DNA of 64,000 bases, from assembly GCA_003490025.1 (NCBI GenBank), contig DNJC01000145.1, forward strand, positions 43,278 to 107,277, given 5' to 3'. Source of the DNA: Geobacter sp. Lineage in GTDB: Bacteria > Desulfobacterota > Desulfuromonadia > Geobacterales > Geobacteraceae. The position numbers were made by a program, and so were the translations under genes. This document shows positions 43,143-51,229 of the stretch, one piece after another (the first letter of the stretch is position 1; every line of letters starts with the position of its first letter). The notes under the pieces are model-generated. The model made no database searches, had not been told where the DNA came from, and saw nothing but the letters and a program-made list of their open reading frames with translations.

Positions 43143-43654
43143 TGAAGCGTTGGATCTGTGCTCTGCTGCTCCTGGCGGTCCTGGGCGCGCTGGGGTGCTC
43201 GAAGAAATCGGAGCCGCCGGCCGCCGAGGGGAACCCCGCCCCTGATTTCACCGTGAACGACCTTTCGGGGAAGCAGGTGCAGCTCGCCTCCACCAGGGGC
43301 AAAGTGGTCCTGGTCAACTTCTGGGCCACCTGGTGCCCCCCCTGCCGCGAAGAGATCCCGTCCATGATGAAGCTGAACCAGGCTATGCAGGGAAAGAACT
43401 TCCAGATGCTCGCCATCTCCATCGACGAGGGGGGGAGGGACGCCGTGCTGCAGTTCTTCCAGCAGAGCGGCGCGCAGCTGCCGGCCCTGCTCGACACGGA
43501 CGGGAAGATCTCCAGGCGCTACGGCACCACCGGGGTTCCGGAGACCTTCATAGTCGACAAGAAGGGGATCATCCGTAAAAAGGTCGTAGGGGGAATGGAC
43601 TGGAGCCACCCCGAAGTGATACAGTTCCTCGAACAGATGATGCAGGAGAAGTAG
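43142..43654 (+). CDS. TlpA/ResA-like thioredoxin lipoprotein
   Basis: 170 residues. Signal with lipobox (LLLLAVLGALGC, then SKKSEPP), so probably membrane-anchored facing the periplasm. Thioredoxin fold: APDFTVNDLSGKQVQLAS, active site VNFWATWCPPCREEIPS, cis-Pro loop TTGVPETFIVDKKG. Reduces apocytochrome c cysteines in system II maturation, with CcdA (next gene) supplying electrons. Start ATG 43142 has GGGAGG five bases before it. Together with resB/ccsA at 2.9-5.2 kb it completes the pathway. Confidence 0.9.
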   Translation: MKRWICALLLLAVLGALGCSKKSEPPAAEGNPAPDFTVNDLSGKQVQLASTRGKVVLVNFWATWCPPCREEIPSMMKLNQAMQGKNFQMLAISIDEGGRDAVLQFFQQSGAQLPALLDTDGKISRRYGTTGVPETFIVDKKGIIRKKVVGGMDWSHPEVIQFLEQMMQEK

Positions 43655-43714
43655 GGAAGCCGGCGGAAGAAAGCGCGGCGCGGCCGGAAGGGGCGCCTTG
43701 GGGAGGGTCACAGC

Positions 43715-44431
43715 ATGGAAGCGAACAACATCAGCATAGTCGGCGCCTTTGTCGCGGGTCTGTTGTCGTTTCTCTCGCCCTGCGTCCTGCCGCTGATCCC
43801 GTCCTACATCACCTACATCACCGGGCTCTCCTTCGCCGATCTGAACGCGGAGCACCCGACCCACAAGGTGAGGCAGCAGACCATCATCCACTCGCTGCTG
43901 TTCATCGCCGGGTTCACCTGCGTCTTCGTCCTCCTGGGGGCCTCGGCCACCTTCCTCGGGGATTTCCTGCACGAGCACAAGACGGCGATCAGGAGGATCG
44001 GCGGGCTTTTGATCGTCGTCTTCGGCATCCACGTCTCCGGCTTCTTCGACATCGGCATGCTCCTGGGGGAGAAGAAGCTCACCCTGCACAGGAAACCGGC
44101 CGGGTACCTGGGGAGCTTCATCGTCGGCGTCGTCTTCGCCGCCGGCTGGACCCCCTGCATCGGGCCGATCCTCGCCACCATCCTGGCCGTCGCCGCCACC
44201 GAGGGGCGCGGCGTCTGGCTCCTGCTCACCTACTCCATGGGACTCGCCATCCCGTTCTTCCTCGCCGCCCTAGCCATGCACCAGTTCCTGGTCTTTTTCC
44301 GCCGCTTCAAGCGTCACATCCGTTTCTTCGAGATCATCACCGGCATTCTCATGGTGATCATCGGGATACTCATCTTCACCAACTCCCTGGTGGTGATCAG
44401 CAGGTACACGAGCGCCTGGTTCGGGGTGTAG
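43715..44431 (+). CDS. ccdA: Cytochrome c biogenesis protein CcdA
   Basis: 238 residues with six hydrophobic helices. VAGLLSFLSPCVLPLIPSYI contains the first conserved cysteine, FAAGWTPCIGPILATILAVA the second; the pair transfers electrons from cytoplasmic thioredoxin to the periplasm. Follows the TlpA-like gene by 60 bp. Ends with an extra long final helix (IITGILMVIIGILIFTNSLV). Confidence 0.93.
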   Translation: MEANNISIVGAFVAGLLSFLSPCVLPLIPSYITYITGLSFADLNAEHPTHKVRQQTIIHSLLFIAGFTCVFVLLGASATFLGDFLHEHKTAIRRIGGLLIVVFGIHVSGFFDIGMLLGEKKLTLHRKPAGYLGSFIVGVVFAAGWTPCIGPILATILAVAATEGRGVWLLLTYSMGLAIPFFLAALAMHQFLVFFRRFKRHIRFFEIITGILMVIIGILIFTNSLVVISRYTSAWFGV

Positions 44432-44446
44432 GGTAGGGGGGATGCC

Positions 44447-44857
44447 GTGGGGAGGACCGCCTTTTCCATCCAGCTTTGCGTAGCGGACCTCGGCACCACC
44501 GAGGCGTTCTACGCGGGGATACTGGATCTTCCGGTGCAGCGGGCCATCACCCCTTTCGGGGCGCCGGAGCACCTCCTTTTGAAGAGCGAGGGGGGAGAGG
44601 TGATCTTCGTGGAGGATCAGGCGGTGGGGCAGCTGCACCCGATCCTGGAGGCGCGCCTGGACAACTTTCCGCGCGGGGTGGGGATGACGCTGCACGTGAA
44701 GGTGACCGGGATCGAGGATATCTACCAGGAACTCCTGGAGGAGGACCTGGAGATCCTCTACCCCCTGGAGCTGAAGCCGTACGGCACGCTGGAATTGTGG
44801 TGCTTCGACCCGGACGGCTACCTGGTGGTCCTTGAGGAAGAGGTCAGGGGGCGCTGA
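44447..44857 (+). CDS. VOC (glyoxalase/bleomycin resistance) superfamily protein
   Basis: 136 residues. The paired beta-alpha-beta layout of VOC proteins: FSIQLCVADLGTTEAFYAGI, then LDLPVQRAI and, in the second half, VGMTLHVKVTGIEDIYQELL ending GTLELWCFDPDGYLVVLEEE. Possible metal ligands His (near residue 85) and Glu (LELWCFDPDG, VVLEEE). Substrate unknown. GTG start 44447 behind AGGGGG. Overlaps the convergent IPT/TIG gene by 14 bp. Confidence 0.85.
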   Translation: MGRTAFSIQLCVADLGTTEAFYAGILDLPVQRAITPFGAPEHLLLKSEGGEVIFVEDQAVGQLHPILEARLDNFPRGVGMTLHVKVTGIEDIYQELLEEDLEILYPLELKPYGTLELWCFDPDGYLVVLEEEVRGR

Positions 44858-45743
44858 TGGTGAAGACGCCGCTCTCCTCGCCGTTCTGGTTCACCACCTG
44901 CAGCCTGATCTCCTTGAGGGTCGGGTCGTACGGGTGGCGGTAGTAGATCAACTGGTTGCAACCTGCGTAGATGAGTTCGTCCCGCTCCCCCACCACCTGT
45001 TTTCCCGTCGCGATCCTGTTGCCGTCCACCACCAGTACCGATGTCTGCTGGAAATTCCGCCCGGTCACCGTGAGCTCATAGTAGTTGACGAGTTCCCTGC
45101 CGACGGCGACGCTCCCTATCTCCGGCTTGGCGTCGAGGAAGAGGGCGAGAACGCCCGAGATGGCGTCCGAGGGGTTCTTCACCTGTACCTGGTGCAGTCC
45201 GGGGGTGAGCGCCGGCGCGATGAAGGAGAGCGCCGCGGGGGAGAGGTAGCGGCTGGTGACGGCGGCGCCGTCGAGGATGACGCGCGCGCCTTCGCGGAAG
45301 TTGGCTCCGTTCACCGTGACCTCGCGCTCCCGGCCGGAGGCGCAACTGGTCACCGTGTCGGGAGAGAGCGAAGACGCCACCGGCTTTTGCGCCTGCAGCA
45401 CGAAATTGTATGCCCGGCTGGTGGAGCCGTCCTCCCTTTTCAGGTAGAGGGCGTACACCCCGGGGGGAAGGTCCGGGATCTCGATGACGACGACCCGTCC
45501 GCCTGCCGCGGCTGTGGCCGGTACCTGGCGGCTGCCGAGGAAGGCGGTGGTGCCCGCCGTGAAGCCGGTGCCGTTCAGCGTGACCGTCATCCCCGGCTCC
45601 CCCTGGGCGGGTATGATGCTCAGCACGTTCAGGGGGGTGGACGGCGCCGCTTCGGGGCGCCTGGCCGTCCCCCGCTGCTGTGCGAGAGCGGTGGCGGCTA
45701 TGATCAGGGACAGCATCAGGCTTACGATCAGCGTACGGAACAT
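44844..45743 (-). CDS. Exported IPT/TIG-domain protein
   Basis: 299 residues with a signal peptide (LIVSLMLSLIIAATALAQ). Then three immunoglobulin-like IPT/TIG units: one from about residue 38 (VLSIIPAQGEPGMTVTLNGT, GFTAGTTAFLGS), a second near 125 (SLSPDTVTSCASGREREVTV), and a third near 205. Such proteins bind surface polymers or take part in envelope structure; no enzyme motif. Start codon behind AGGAGG. Transcribed towards the VOC gene. Confidence 0.8.
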   Translation of the reverse strand: MFRTLIVSLMLSLIIAATALAQQRGTARRPEAAPSTPLNVLSIIPAQGEPGMTVTLNGTGFTAGTTAFLGSRQVPATAAAGGRVVVIEIPDLPPGVYALYLKREDGSTSRAYNFVLQAQKPVASSLSPDTVTSCASGREREVTVNGANFREGARVILDGAAVTSRYLSPAALSFIAPALTPGLHQVQVKNPSDAISGVLALFLDAKPEIGSVAVGRELVNYYELTVTGRNFQQTSVLVVDGNRIATGKQVVGERDELIYAGCNQLIYYRHPYDPTLKEIRLQVVNQNGEESGVFTISAP

Positions 45744-45804
45744 GATGGATCCTCCTGAAGCGAAAGGTGCGGGGAAAGCCTGTCACATTGTCAATTGTCC
45801 ATTG

Positions 45805-46887
45805 TCAATTGTCAATCGTCATAGCCAGCCAGGTGCCGGCCACCAGGAAGATGAAGTTGGTGCCCCAGGCCGCCACCACCGGCGGCAGGAGTCCGACCTG
45901 GCCGAAGGAGATCATCACCGAGTTGGCTATGACATAGATGAAGCCGACTCCTAGGGAGAGCCCGATGCCGAAGGCGATGCCGCTCGACCTCCCCCCGCGC
46001 AGCGCGAACGGTATGCCGAGAAAGGCCATGACCGCGCAGCCAAAGGGCATGGAGACCCGGCTGTGCATCTGGGTCACGTACCTGGTCGGGTCGTGCCCCC
46101 CCGCCTTCAGTTTCCTGCAGTAGCGGTTCAGCTGCTTGAGCGTCATGCTGTCCGAGTACTTGCCGAGCACCTTCAGGTCCGCCGGTTTGAGCTTCAACTG
46201 CACCGGGAGCCCCTTCAGCTTCCGGGTCCCCGACAACTCCCCGGCGCGGAAATCCCTCAGCGTCACGTCGTTCAGGCTCCACCCCCGCTCGGTAAGGAGC
46301 GCCTCCGCCGCGTCGGTGCGCTTGAGCGGCGTCCCGGTCCCCGGCTGCAGCTCCCAGAGGGTCACCCCCTTCAGCACCTGCCTCGCGGGATCGAAGAGGC
46401 TCGCCCTGAGGACGGTCCCCTCCTCGCGGTACCAGATGTTCTCCTGGCGGAAGTAGGTGCTGGGGCTCTTCTTCTGGATCAGCACCTCCTGGATGTAGCT
46501 TCGTTCGGCAAAGGTTCTGGGGATGACCAGCTCCGCGTTGGCGAGGATGACGAGGCTTGCCAGAGTGGAGATGACGAGGATCGGGGCGCTGATCCGGGCG
46601 AGGCTCACCCCGCAACTCCGCATGGCGGTAAGCTCCGAGGAGAGCGAAAGCGTCCCGAGCGTCAAAAGGGTCGCCATCAGCACGGCAAGGGGCGCCGCGT
46701 CGTTCACCATCTCGGGGATCTTGTAGATGAAGAAGAGGGCGATATGCTCCATTTTCGCGCCGCCGCGCGTGTAGCGGGAGATCTTTTCCATGAAGTCGAC
46801 CACCAGGTAGATGGCGACGAACGAGCCGAGGCAAAGCGACAGCATCCTCAGGTACGCCTTCGCGACGTAGCGGGTCAGAATCCTCAT
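45805..46887 (-). CDS. lptG: LPS export permease LptG
   Basis: 360 residues of the YjgP/YjgQ family: RYVAKAYLRMLSLCLGSFVA at the N-terminus, three helices, a periplasmic jellyroll (LFDPARQVLKGVTLWEL), and three C-terminal helices (FGCAVMAFLGIPFALRGG). With LptF and the LptB ATPase it pulls LPS from the inner membrane. Overlaps lptF by 4 bp (ATGA). Its last residues and stop fall in a run of ATTGTCAATTG repeats (45786-45817), so the terminus may be altered. Confidence 0.92.
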   Translation of the reverse strand: MRILTRYVAKAYLRMLSLCLGSFVAIYLVVDFMEKISRYTRGGAKMEHIALFFIYKIPEMVNDAAPLAVLMATLLTLGTLSLSSELTAMRSCGVSLARISAPILVISTLASLVILANAELVIPRTFAERSYIQEVLIQKKSPSTYFRQENIWYREEGTVLRASLFDPARQVLKGVTLWELQPGTGTPLKRTDAAEALLTERGWSLNDVTLRDFRAGELSGTRKLKGLPVQLKLKPADLKVLGKYSDSMTLKQLNRYCRKLKAGGHDPTRYVTQMHSRVSMPFGCAVMAFLGIPFALRGGRSSGIAFGIGLSLGVGFIYVIANSVMISFGQVGLLPPVVAAWGTNFIFLVAGTWLAMTIDN

Positions 46888-48047
46888 CGTCCGCCCCCCT
46901 TGCCGAGGCGGGCCATGAGGGCCTCCTTCAGGCGCGGGTAGAGCGAGGCGAGCGGCAGCGGCTCCTCCGCCGCGGTTTGCCGGAACAGGTACCCGCCCAG
47001 GAGCAGGAAGAGGACGTTGGGAGACCAGCTGGAGAGGACCGGCGGGAGGAACCCCTTGTCCCCGAGCGTGTCGAAGGCGGAGAGGACGATGTAGTAGAAA
47101 AGAAGTACCACGATGCTCAGGGAGAAGCCGGACGCCTTGCCGGAACGCTTGTTCTGGATCCCCAGCGGCATCGCCAGGAGGGTGAAGACGAAACAGGAGA
47201 AGGGGAGCGCCAGGCGGCTGTGGAACTCCTGCGCCATGGAGCGGACATCCTTCTCCTTCGCACCCCGCGGCGGATGCATCAGCTCGGTCATGGACATCTC
47301 AGACGCCTTCCGCATCGGTGCTTTGTTTGCCGGCGCCAGCGCAACCCGGAGGTTGTACTCCTGGAACTGCACCATCCGATAGCCGCTTTTGGCCTCGCTG
47401 CGGTGGATGGAGCCGTTTTGCAGGTGGAATTCCATGGCGTGGTTTCCCGGGTCGGAGAGAAGCGCGCCTGCGCTTGCGAAGATCGTCGCGGGAGCTGCCG
47501 AGTCCCTTTCGTCGTGGACGATGACCCCGGACATGGTCTGCCCCTTGGGGTCGAGGTTCTCGGCGTAGATCACCATCCCCGGGAAGGCGTTGTTGAAGAC
47601 CTTCTCCTTGATCGCGACGGCGGCGCTGTTCTGCGCGATGTCGAACATCAGCTTCTTGAACGAGCTGTTGCCCCAGGGGACCGCGTAGACGGTGACCCAG
47701 AGGCAGGCAAGCGAGGTGAAGAGCGAAAAAAGCAGCGGCGGGGGGAGCAGGCCGTACAGGCTGATGCCGCAGCTCTTCATCGCGGTGATCTCGCTGTCCC
47801 CGGAGAGGCGCCCGAAAGCGAGGAGGATGGAGAGAAGCAGCGCCATCGGGATGGTGTAGAGCCAGAAGGAGGGGAGGAGGTAGAGCACCATCCGGATCAC
47901 GTCGCCGAAGGGGACCCCCTTCTCGACCACCATCTCGGCAAGCTTCAGGAAGCGGCCCATCAGAAGGACGAAGGTGAAGGTCGCCATGCCGATCAGGAAA
48001 GGCGGCGGTATCTCCTTGAATATATAGACGTTGAGCGTTTTTTTCAT
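46884..48047 (-). CDS. lptF: LPS export permease LptF
   Basis: 387 residues, same family as LptG: LNVYIFKEIPPPFLIGMATF, LLPSFWLYTIPMALLLSILL, GRLSGDSEITAMKSCGISL, periplasmic part, then RLALPFSCFVFTLLAMPLG. I take the ATG at 48047; ATG 48059 would add four residues, and no strong ribosome-binding site favours either. The open frame upstream to 49025 crosses the Crp gene and is not real. First gene of the lptF-lptG pair, divergent from the Crp-type regulator. Confidence 0.92.
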   Translation of the reverse strand: MKKTLNVYIFKEIPPPFLIGMATFTFVLLMGRFLKLAEMVVEKGVPFGDVIRMVLYLLPSFWLYTIPMALLLSILLAFGRLSGDSEITAMKSCGISLYGLLPPPLLFSLFTSLACLWVTVYAVPWGNSSFKKLMFDIAQNSAAVAIKEKVFNNAFPGMVIYAENLDPKGQTMSGVIVHDERDSAAPATIFASAGALLSDPGNHAMEFHLQNGSIHRSEAKSGYRMVQFQEYNLRVALAPANKAPMRKASEMSMTELMHPPRGAKEKDVRSMAQEFHSRLALPFSCFVFTLLAMPLGIQNKRSGKASGFSLSIVVLLFYYIVLSAFDTLGDKGFLPPVLSSWSPNVLFLLLGGYLFRQTAAEEPLPLASLYPRLKEALMARLGKGGGR

Positions 48048-48134
48048 GAAGTGGGCCATGATACATGAGATGGCGGGGGAAGTAAAGAAGGAGAGGTCTT
48101 GATCTTGATTGCGCTTTCCTGTAAAGATGTGGGC

Positions 48135-48818
48135 ATGGAAAACAAAGAGATCATCAAGAAGGCGCTGCTTTTCTCGGGACTGGACGAGGAGTATCTGGTC
48201 GAGGTCGCCGGGATCGCGGTGAGGCGCCCCTTCGCGAAGGGGGAGACCCTTTTTACCGAGGGGGAAAAGGCGGAAGGCTTCTACCTGCTGGCTTCGGGGG
48301 CACTGAAGCTCTGCAAGATATCGCCTGACGGCAGGGAGAAGGTGCTGCACATGGTCCACCCGGTGGAGACCTTCGCCGAGGCGGCCTTCTTCGGCGACGG
48401 GATGTATCCCGCCGAGGCGCGCGGGGTGGAAAAGGGGGAGGTGCTCTTCTTTGCCCGCGGCGCCTTCATGGGGCTTCTGGAGCGCAACCCCCGCTTCTCC
48501 ATGAACCTGATCGCCTCGCTGTCGCTGCTTTTGCGCCGCTTCGCCAGGCAGATCGAGGAACTCTCCTTCGCGGACGCGCCGTCGCGCCTGGCTTCCTACC
48601 TCCTCGACCTCGCGGCGCGCAAGAGCACGAGCTTTCAGGGGAAGACCTACCTGGAGCTCGACATGCGCAAGGGGGAGCTCGCCTCGCGCCTTGGCACCGT
48701 CAGCGAGACCCTGTCGCGCACCTTCAAGAAATTGAAGGAGGAAGGGGTCATCGAGCTGGACGGGAACAAGGTGACCATCATGCAGATGGAAAAGCTGAAG
48801 ACGATCGCGGGGAGATAG
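48135..48818 (+). CDS. Crp/Fnr family transcriptional regulator
   Basis: 227 residues. Cyclic-nucleotide-binding-like beta barrel at about 1-115 (RPFAKGETLFTEGEKAEGFY, LLASGALKLCKISPDGREKV), long dimer helix, then HTH_Crp near 165-205 (LDMRKGELASRLGTVSETLS, RTFKKLKEEGVIELDG). No N-terminal cysteine cluster, so not an iron-sulfur Fnr; ligand unknown. ATG 48135 is preferred over the TTG at 48099. Divergent from lptF with 87 bp between. Confidence 0.9.
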   Translation: MENKEIIKKALLFSGLDEEYLVEVAGIAVRRPFAKGETLFTEGEKAEGFYLLASGALKLCKISPDGREKVLHMVHPVETFAEAAFFGDGMYPAEARGVEKGEVLFFARGAFMGLLERNPRFSMNLIASLSLLLRRFARQIEELSFADAPSRLASYLLDLAARKSTSFQGKTYLELDMRKGELASRLGTVSETLSRTFKKLKEEGVIELDGNKVTIMQMEKLKTIAGR

Positions 48819-48871
48819 CGGAGAACCTCTGTTCCGGACACGGCGACGATACCGCGGGATGCGGGTTGATG

Positions 48872-48936
48872 AAGGCAGATCGGGCAGGGCGCTCTTTTTC
48901 GGTATACCGGCAAGGGCCCTGTTCAATCTGCCTTTA
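48872..48936 (+). terminator. Hairpin after the Crp-type gene, possible terminator
   Basis: AAGGCAGAT (48872-48880) pairs with ATCTGCCTT (48926-48934), and inside CAGGGC (48885-48890) pairs with GCCCTG (48916-48921). Only a weak T-rich tail (TATTAG). Long interior. Confidence 0.45.
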
Positions 48937-49040
48937 TTAGTTTCAAGGTGAATGTATTTTAAGCTTACTTGCGGGAAAAATACAGCTGCGGCGATTACGC
49001 ATCCGCTCCCACAGGAGGGTTGCAAACATTTGAATCTAAA

Positions 49041-49056
49041 ATATTAATTAATATTT
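49041..49056. promoter_or_regulatory. AT-rich 16-bp perfect palindrome upstream of the kinase promoter
   Basis: AATATTAATTAATATT is fully self-complementary and stands 23 bp upstream of the -35 box at 49080. Could be an UP-element-like or operator sequence. Confidence 0.5.
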
Positions 49057-49079
49057 TTATTTAATGGCGAAGATTGGGC

Positions 49080-49107
49080 TTGATATAGGAAAAGAGACTG
49101 CTATAAT
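49080..49107 (+). promoter_or_regulatory. Sigma70 promoter of the two-component pair
   Basis: TTGATA (49080-49085), 16-base spacer, perfect TATAAT (49102-49107), about 50 bp before the kinase start. One of the clearest promoters in the window. Confidence 0.7.
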
Positions 49108-49157
49108 TTGCCGGGTCGCCGGTCCTGGATAATGAAGCAGGTTCTTGTGGAGGTAGC

Positions 49158-50780
49158 TTGGATTGGGAATGTTGTTGGAGTAAGGAAGAGATTGCGCCCG
49201 AGAGCTGTCCATACGTGGGGGAGGGAGAGGAGGATCTCTACACCTCCCACCGTCGCCGGGTCGTGGAGAAGTGCGTCGAGTGCCCCCGTTTCAAGAACGA
49301 CCTGGCCAGGATGAAGGGGACGGGTTACCCGCTTTCGGACGTGCTCCCGTACATCCTGACCGAGTTCCAGGAGCAGAAGTCCCAGATGGGGGCGATGCTG
49401 AGCTTCCTGAACAGCAAGAACCGCGAGATCAAGTTCCTGCGCGAAGTAGGCCTCGTGCTGCAGACCTCCCTGGACCTGGACGAAGTCCTCTCCATCGCCA
49501 TGACCGCCATCACGGCGGGGAAGGGTTTCGGCATGAACCGGGCCTTCCTCCTGATGACGGACAAGGAGCGCCGCAACATCCGGGGCTACCTCGGCGTCGG
49601 TCCCAGGGACTACGAGGAGGCATGGCGGACCTGGGAGGATATCGGACGGAGCAACTTCAGCCTGAGGGAATTGGCGCGGGATTTCCAGAAGACCAAGCTC
49701 TCCTCCGAGAAGGTGAAGTTCCACGACATCCTGCAGCAGCTCACCGTGCCGCTCGCGGACCAGGGGCACATCTTCAACCGTACGCTCCTCGGCAAGAAGC
49801 CGATCCTGGTGGAGAACGCACTGAACAACCCCGACCTCGACCGGGGGCTGGCCCGCATCCTCGGGGTCGACACCTTCCTGGTCATGCCTCTCATATCGAG
49901 AAACCGCCGCATCGGGATCATCATCGCGGACAACTGCATCACCCACAAGCCGATCACCCTGCAGGACATGCAGTCGCTGGAGACCTTCGCCTTCCCGGTC
50001 GCCTTCGCCCTCGAACGCGCCTCTCTCTACGAGCGCCTCCAGGAGGAGGTGGCCAAGCAGAAGGCGGCAAACGTCAAGCTCCGCGAACAGCAGGAGTTGA
50101 TCGTGAAGATGGAGAAGATGGCGCTGGTGGGGAAGATCACCTCCAGCATCGCGCACTCCATAAGGAACCCGCTCATGGTGATCGGAGGCTTCGCCCGGAC
50201 CCTGCTCAAGGGGAGCACGGAGAACGACGAGAACAGGACCTACCTGGAGTCGATCGTGCGCGAGACGAGGCAGCTGGAGGACGTGTTGAGCGAGGTTTTG
50301 GACTATTCCGAGTCGCTCTTCCCGGTCACGGACTACTGGGACCTGAACGAGCTGGTGAGGGCGGCGCTGGCGGAGCTTTCCGGGGTCATGGAGCAGGCGG
50401 GGGCGGTCTGCATCCAGGAACTCTCGACCGAGCTCCCGATGGTGCGGATCGACTACAAGCAGATCAGCTACTGTCTGAAGACCATCACCGCCACGGCCCT
50501 CTCCACCCTGGGGCAGGGGGGGGAGCTGACCGTGGAGAGTCTCCAGGACGGGGACGGGGTGATGTTGCGCATCAGCGACAACGGCAAGTCCCTCTCCAGG
50601 AAAGCGATGGAGACGCTGACGGCGCCGTTTTTCCAGACCCAGGAGATGGGGGAGGGAGTCGGCCTGTCGCTTTGCAAGACCATACTGGAGAGGCAGGGGA
50701 GCACGCTGTCAATAACGAGCCGTCCCGGTGGCGGCAATATCTATAGTATCCGGCTCTTGACGAGAAAGGAGAATGTCTGA
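49158..50780 (+). CDS. GAF-domain sensor histidine kinase with Cys-rich N-terminus
   Basis: 540 residues, no membrane segment. N-terminal 45 residues hold five cysteines (WECCW, ESCPY, EKCVECPRF). Then a helical linker, a GAF domain (about 105-285; LVLQTSLDLDEVLSIAMTAI ... TFAFPVAFALERASLYERL), HisKA with the phospho-acceptor His333 in SSIAHSIRNPLMVIGGFART, and the ATPase domain with DNGKS and GEGVGLSLCKTI. The N-box asparagine of most kinases seems to be Thr here (ITATALSTL). TTG start 49158 behind TGGAGG. The receiver gene follows at once. Confidence 0.88.
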   Translation: MDWECCWSKEEIAPESCPYVGEGEEDLYTSHRRRVVEKCVECPRFKNDLARMKGTGYPLSDVLPYILTEFQEQKSQMGAMLSFLNSKNREIKFLREVGLVLQTSLDLDEVLSIAMTAITAGKGFGMNRAFLLMTDKERRNIRGYLGVGPRDYEEAWRTWEDIGRSNFSLRELARDFQKTKLSSEKVKFHDILQQLTVPLADQGHIFNRTLLGKKPILVENALNNPDLDRGLARILGVDTFLVMPLISRNRRIGIIIADNCITHKPITLQDMQSLETFAFPVAFALERASLYERLQEEVAKQKAANVKLREQQELIVKMEKMALVGKITSSIAHSIRNPLMVIGGFARTLLKGSTENDENRTYLESIVRETRQLEDVLSEVLDYSESLFPVTDYWDLNELVRAALAELSGVMEQAGAVCIQELSTELPMVRIDYKQISYCLKTITATALSTLGQGGELTVESLQDGDGVMLRISDNGKSLSRKAMETLTAPFFQTQEMGEGVGLSLCKTILERQGSTLSITSRPGGGNIYSIRLLTRKENV

Positions 50781-50781
50781 C

Positions 50782-51156
50782 ATGGCGAAACTGTTGGTGG
50801 TGGATGACGAGGCGAACATCAGGCTTTTGTACGCGCAGGAGCTGAGCGATGAGGGGCACGAAGTGGTGACGGCGGCGTCGGCGACCGAGGCCGTGGAGAA
50901 ACTCCAGGCGGGGGATTTCGACCTCGCCGTCCTGGACATCAAGCTGAAAAACGAGAGCGGCATCGATCTCTTGCAGCAGATAGTAAAGGAGCGCCAGACC
51001 CTCCCGGTGATACTCTGCACCGCCTTTTCCTGCTATAAGGACGACTTCTCCGCCTGGCTCGCCGACGGTTACGTCGTGAAGTCGAGCGACCTGCAGGAGC
51101 TCAAAGACGAGATAGCCCGGGTCCTCGCCAAGAAGCAGAAGGCCGCGGCGACCTAG
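50782..51156 (+). CDS. Single-domain response regulator
   Basis: 124 residues, receiver only: LLVVDDEANIRLLYAQEL, phospho-acceptor Asp in FDLAVLDIKLKNESGIDLL, Thr in VILCTAFSCYKDDF, Lys in YVVKSSDLQELKDEI. No output domain, so it acts by protein contact or in a phosphorelay. ATG 50782 has GGAG ten bases before; ATG 50773 overlapping the kinase is possible. Partner of the upstream kinase by position. Confidence 0.9.
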   Translation: MAKLLVVDDEANIRLLYAQELSDEGHEVVTAASATEAVEKLQAGDFDLAVLDIKLKNESGIDLLQQIVKERQTLPVILCTAFSCYKDDFSAWLADGYVVKSSDLQELKDEIARVLAKKQKAAAT

Positions 51157-51229
51157 AAAAACCTCAACCTTAGTCTTAGTCTTAATCTTAATCTGATTCC
51201 TGATCTGCTATGCTCCGGAGGGTTAACCT

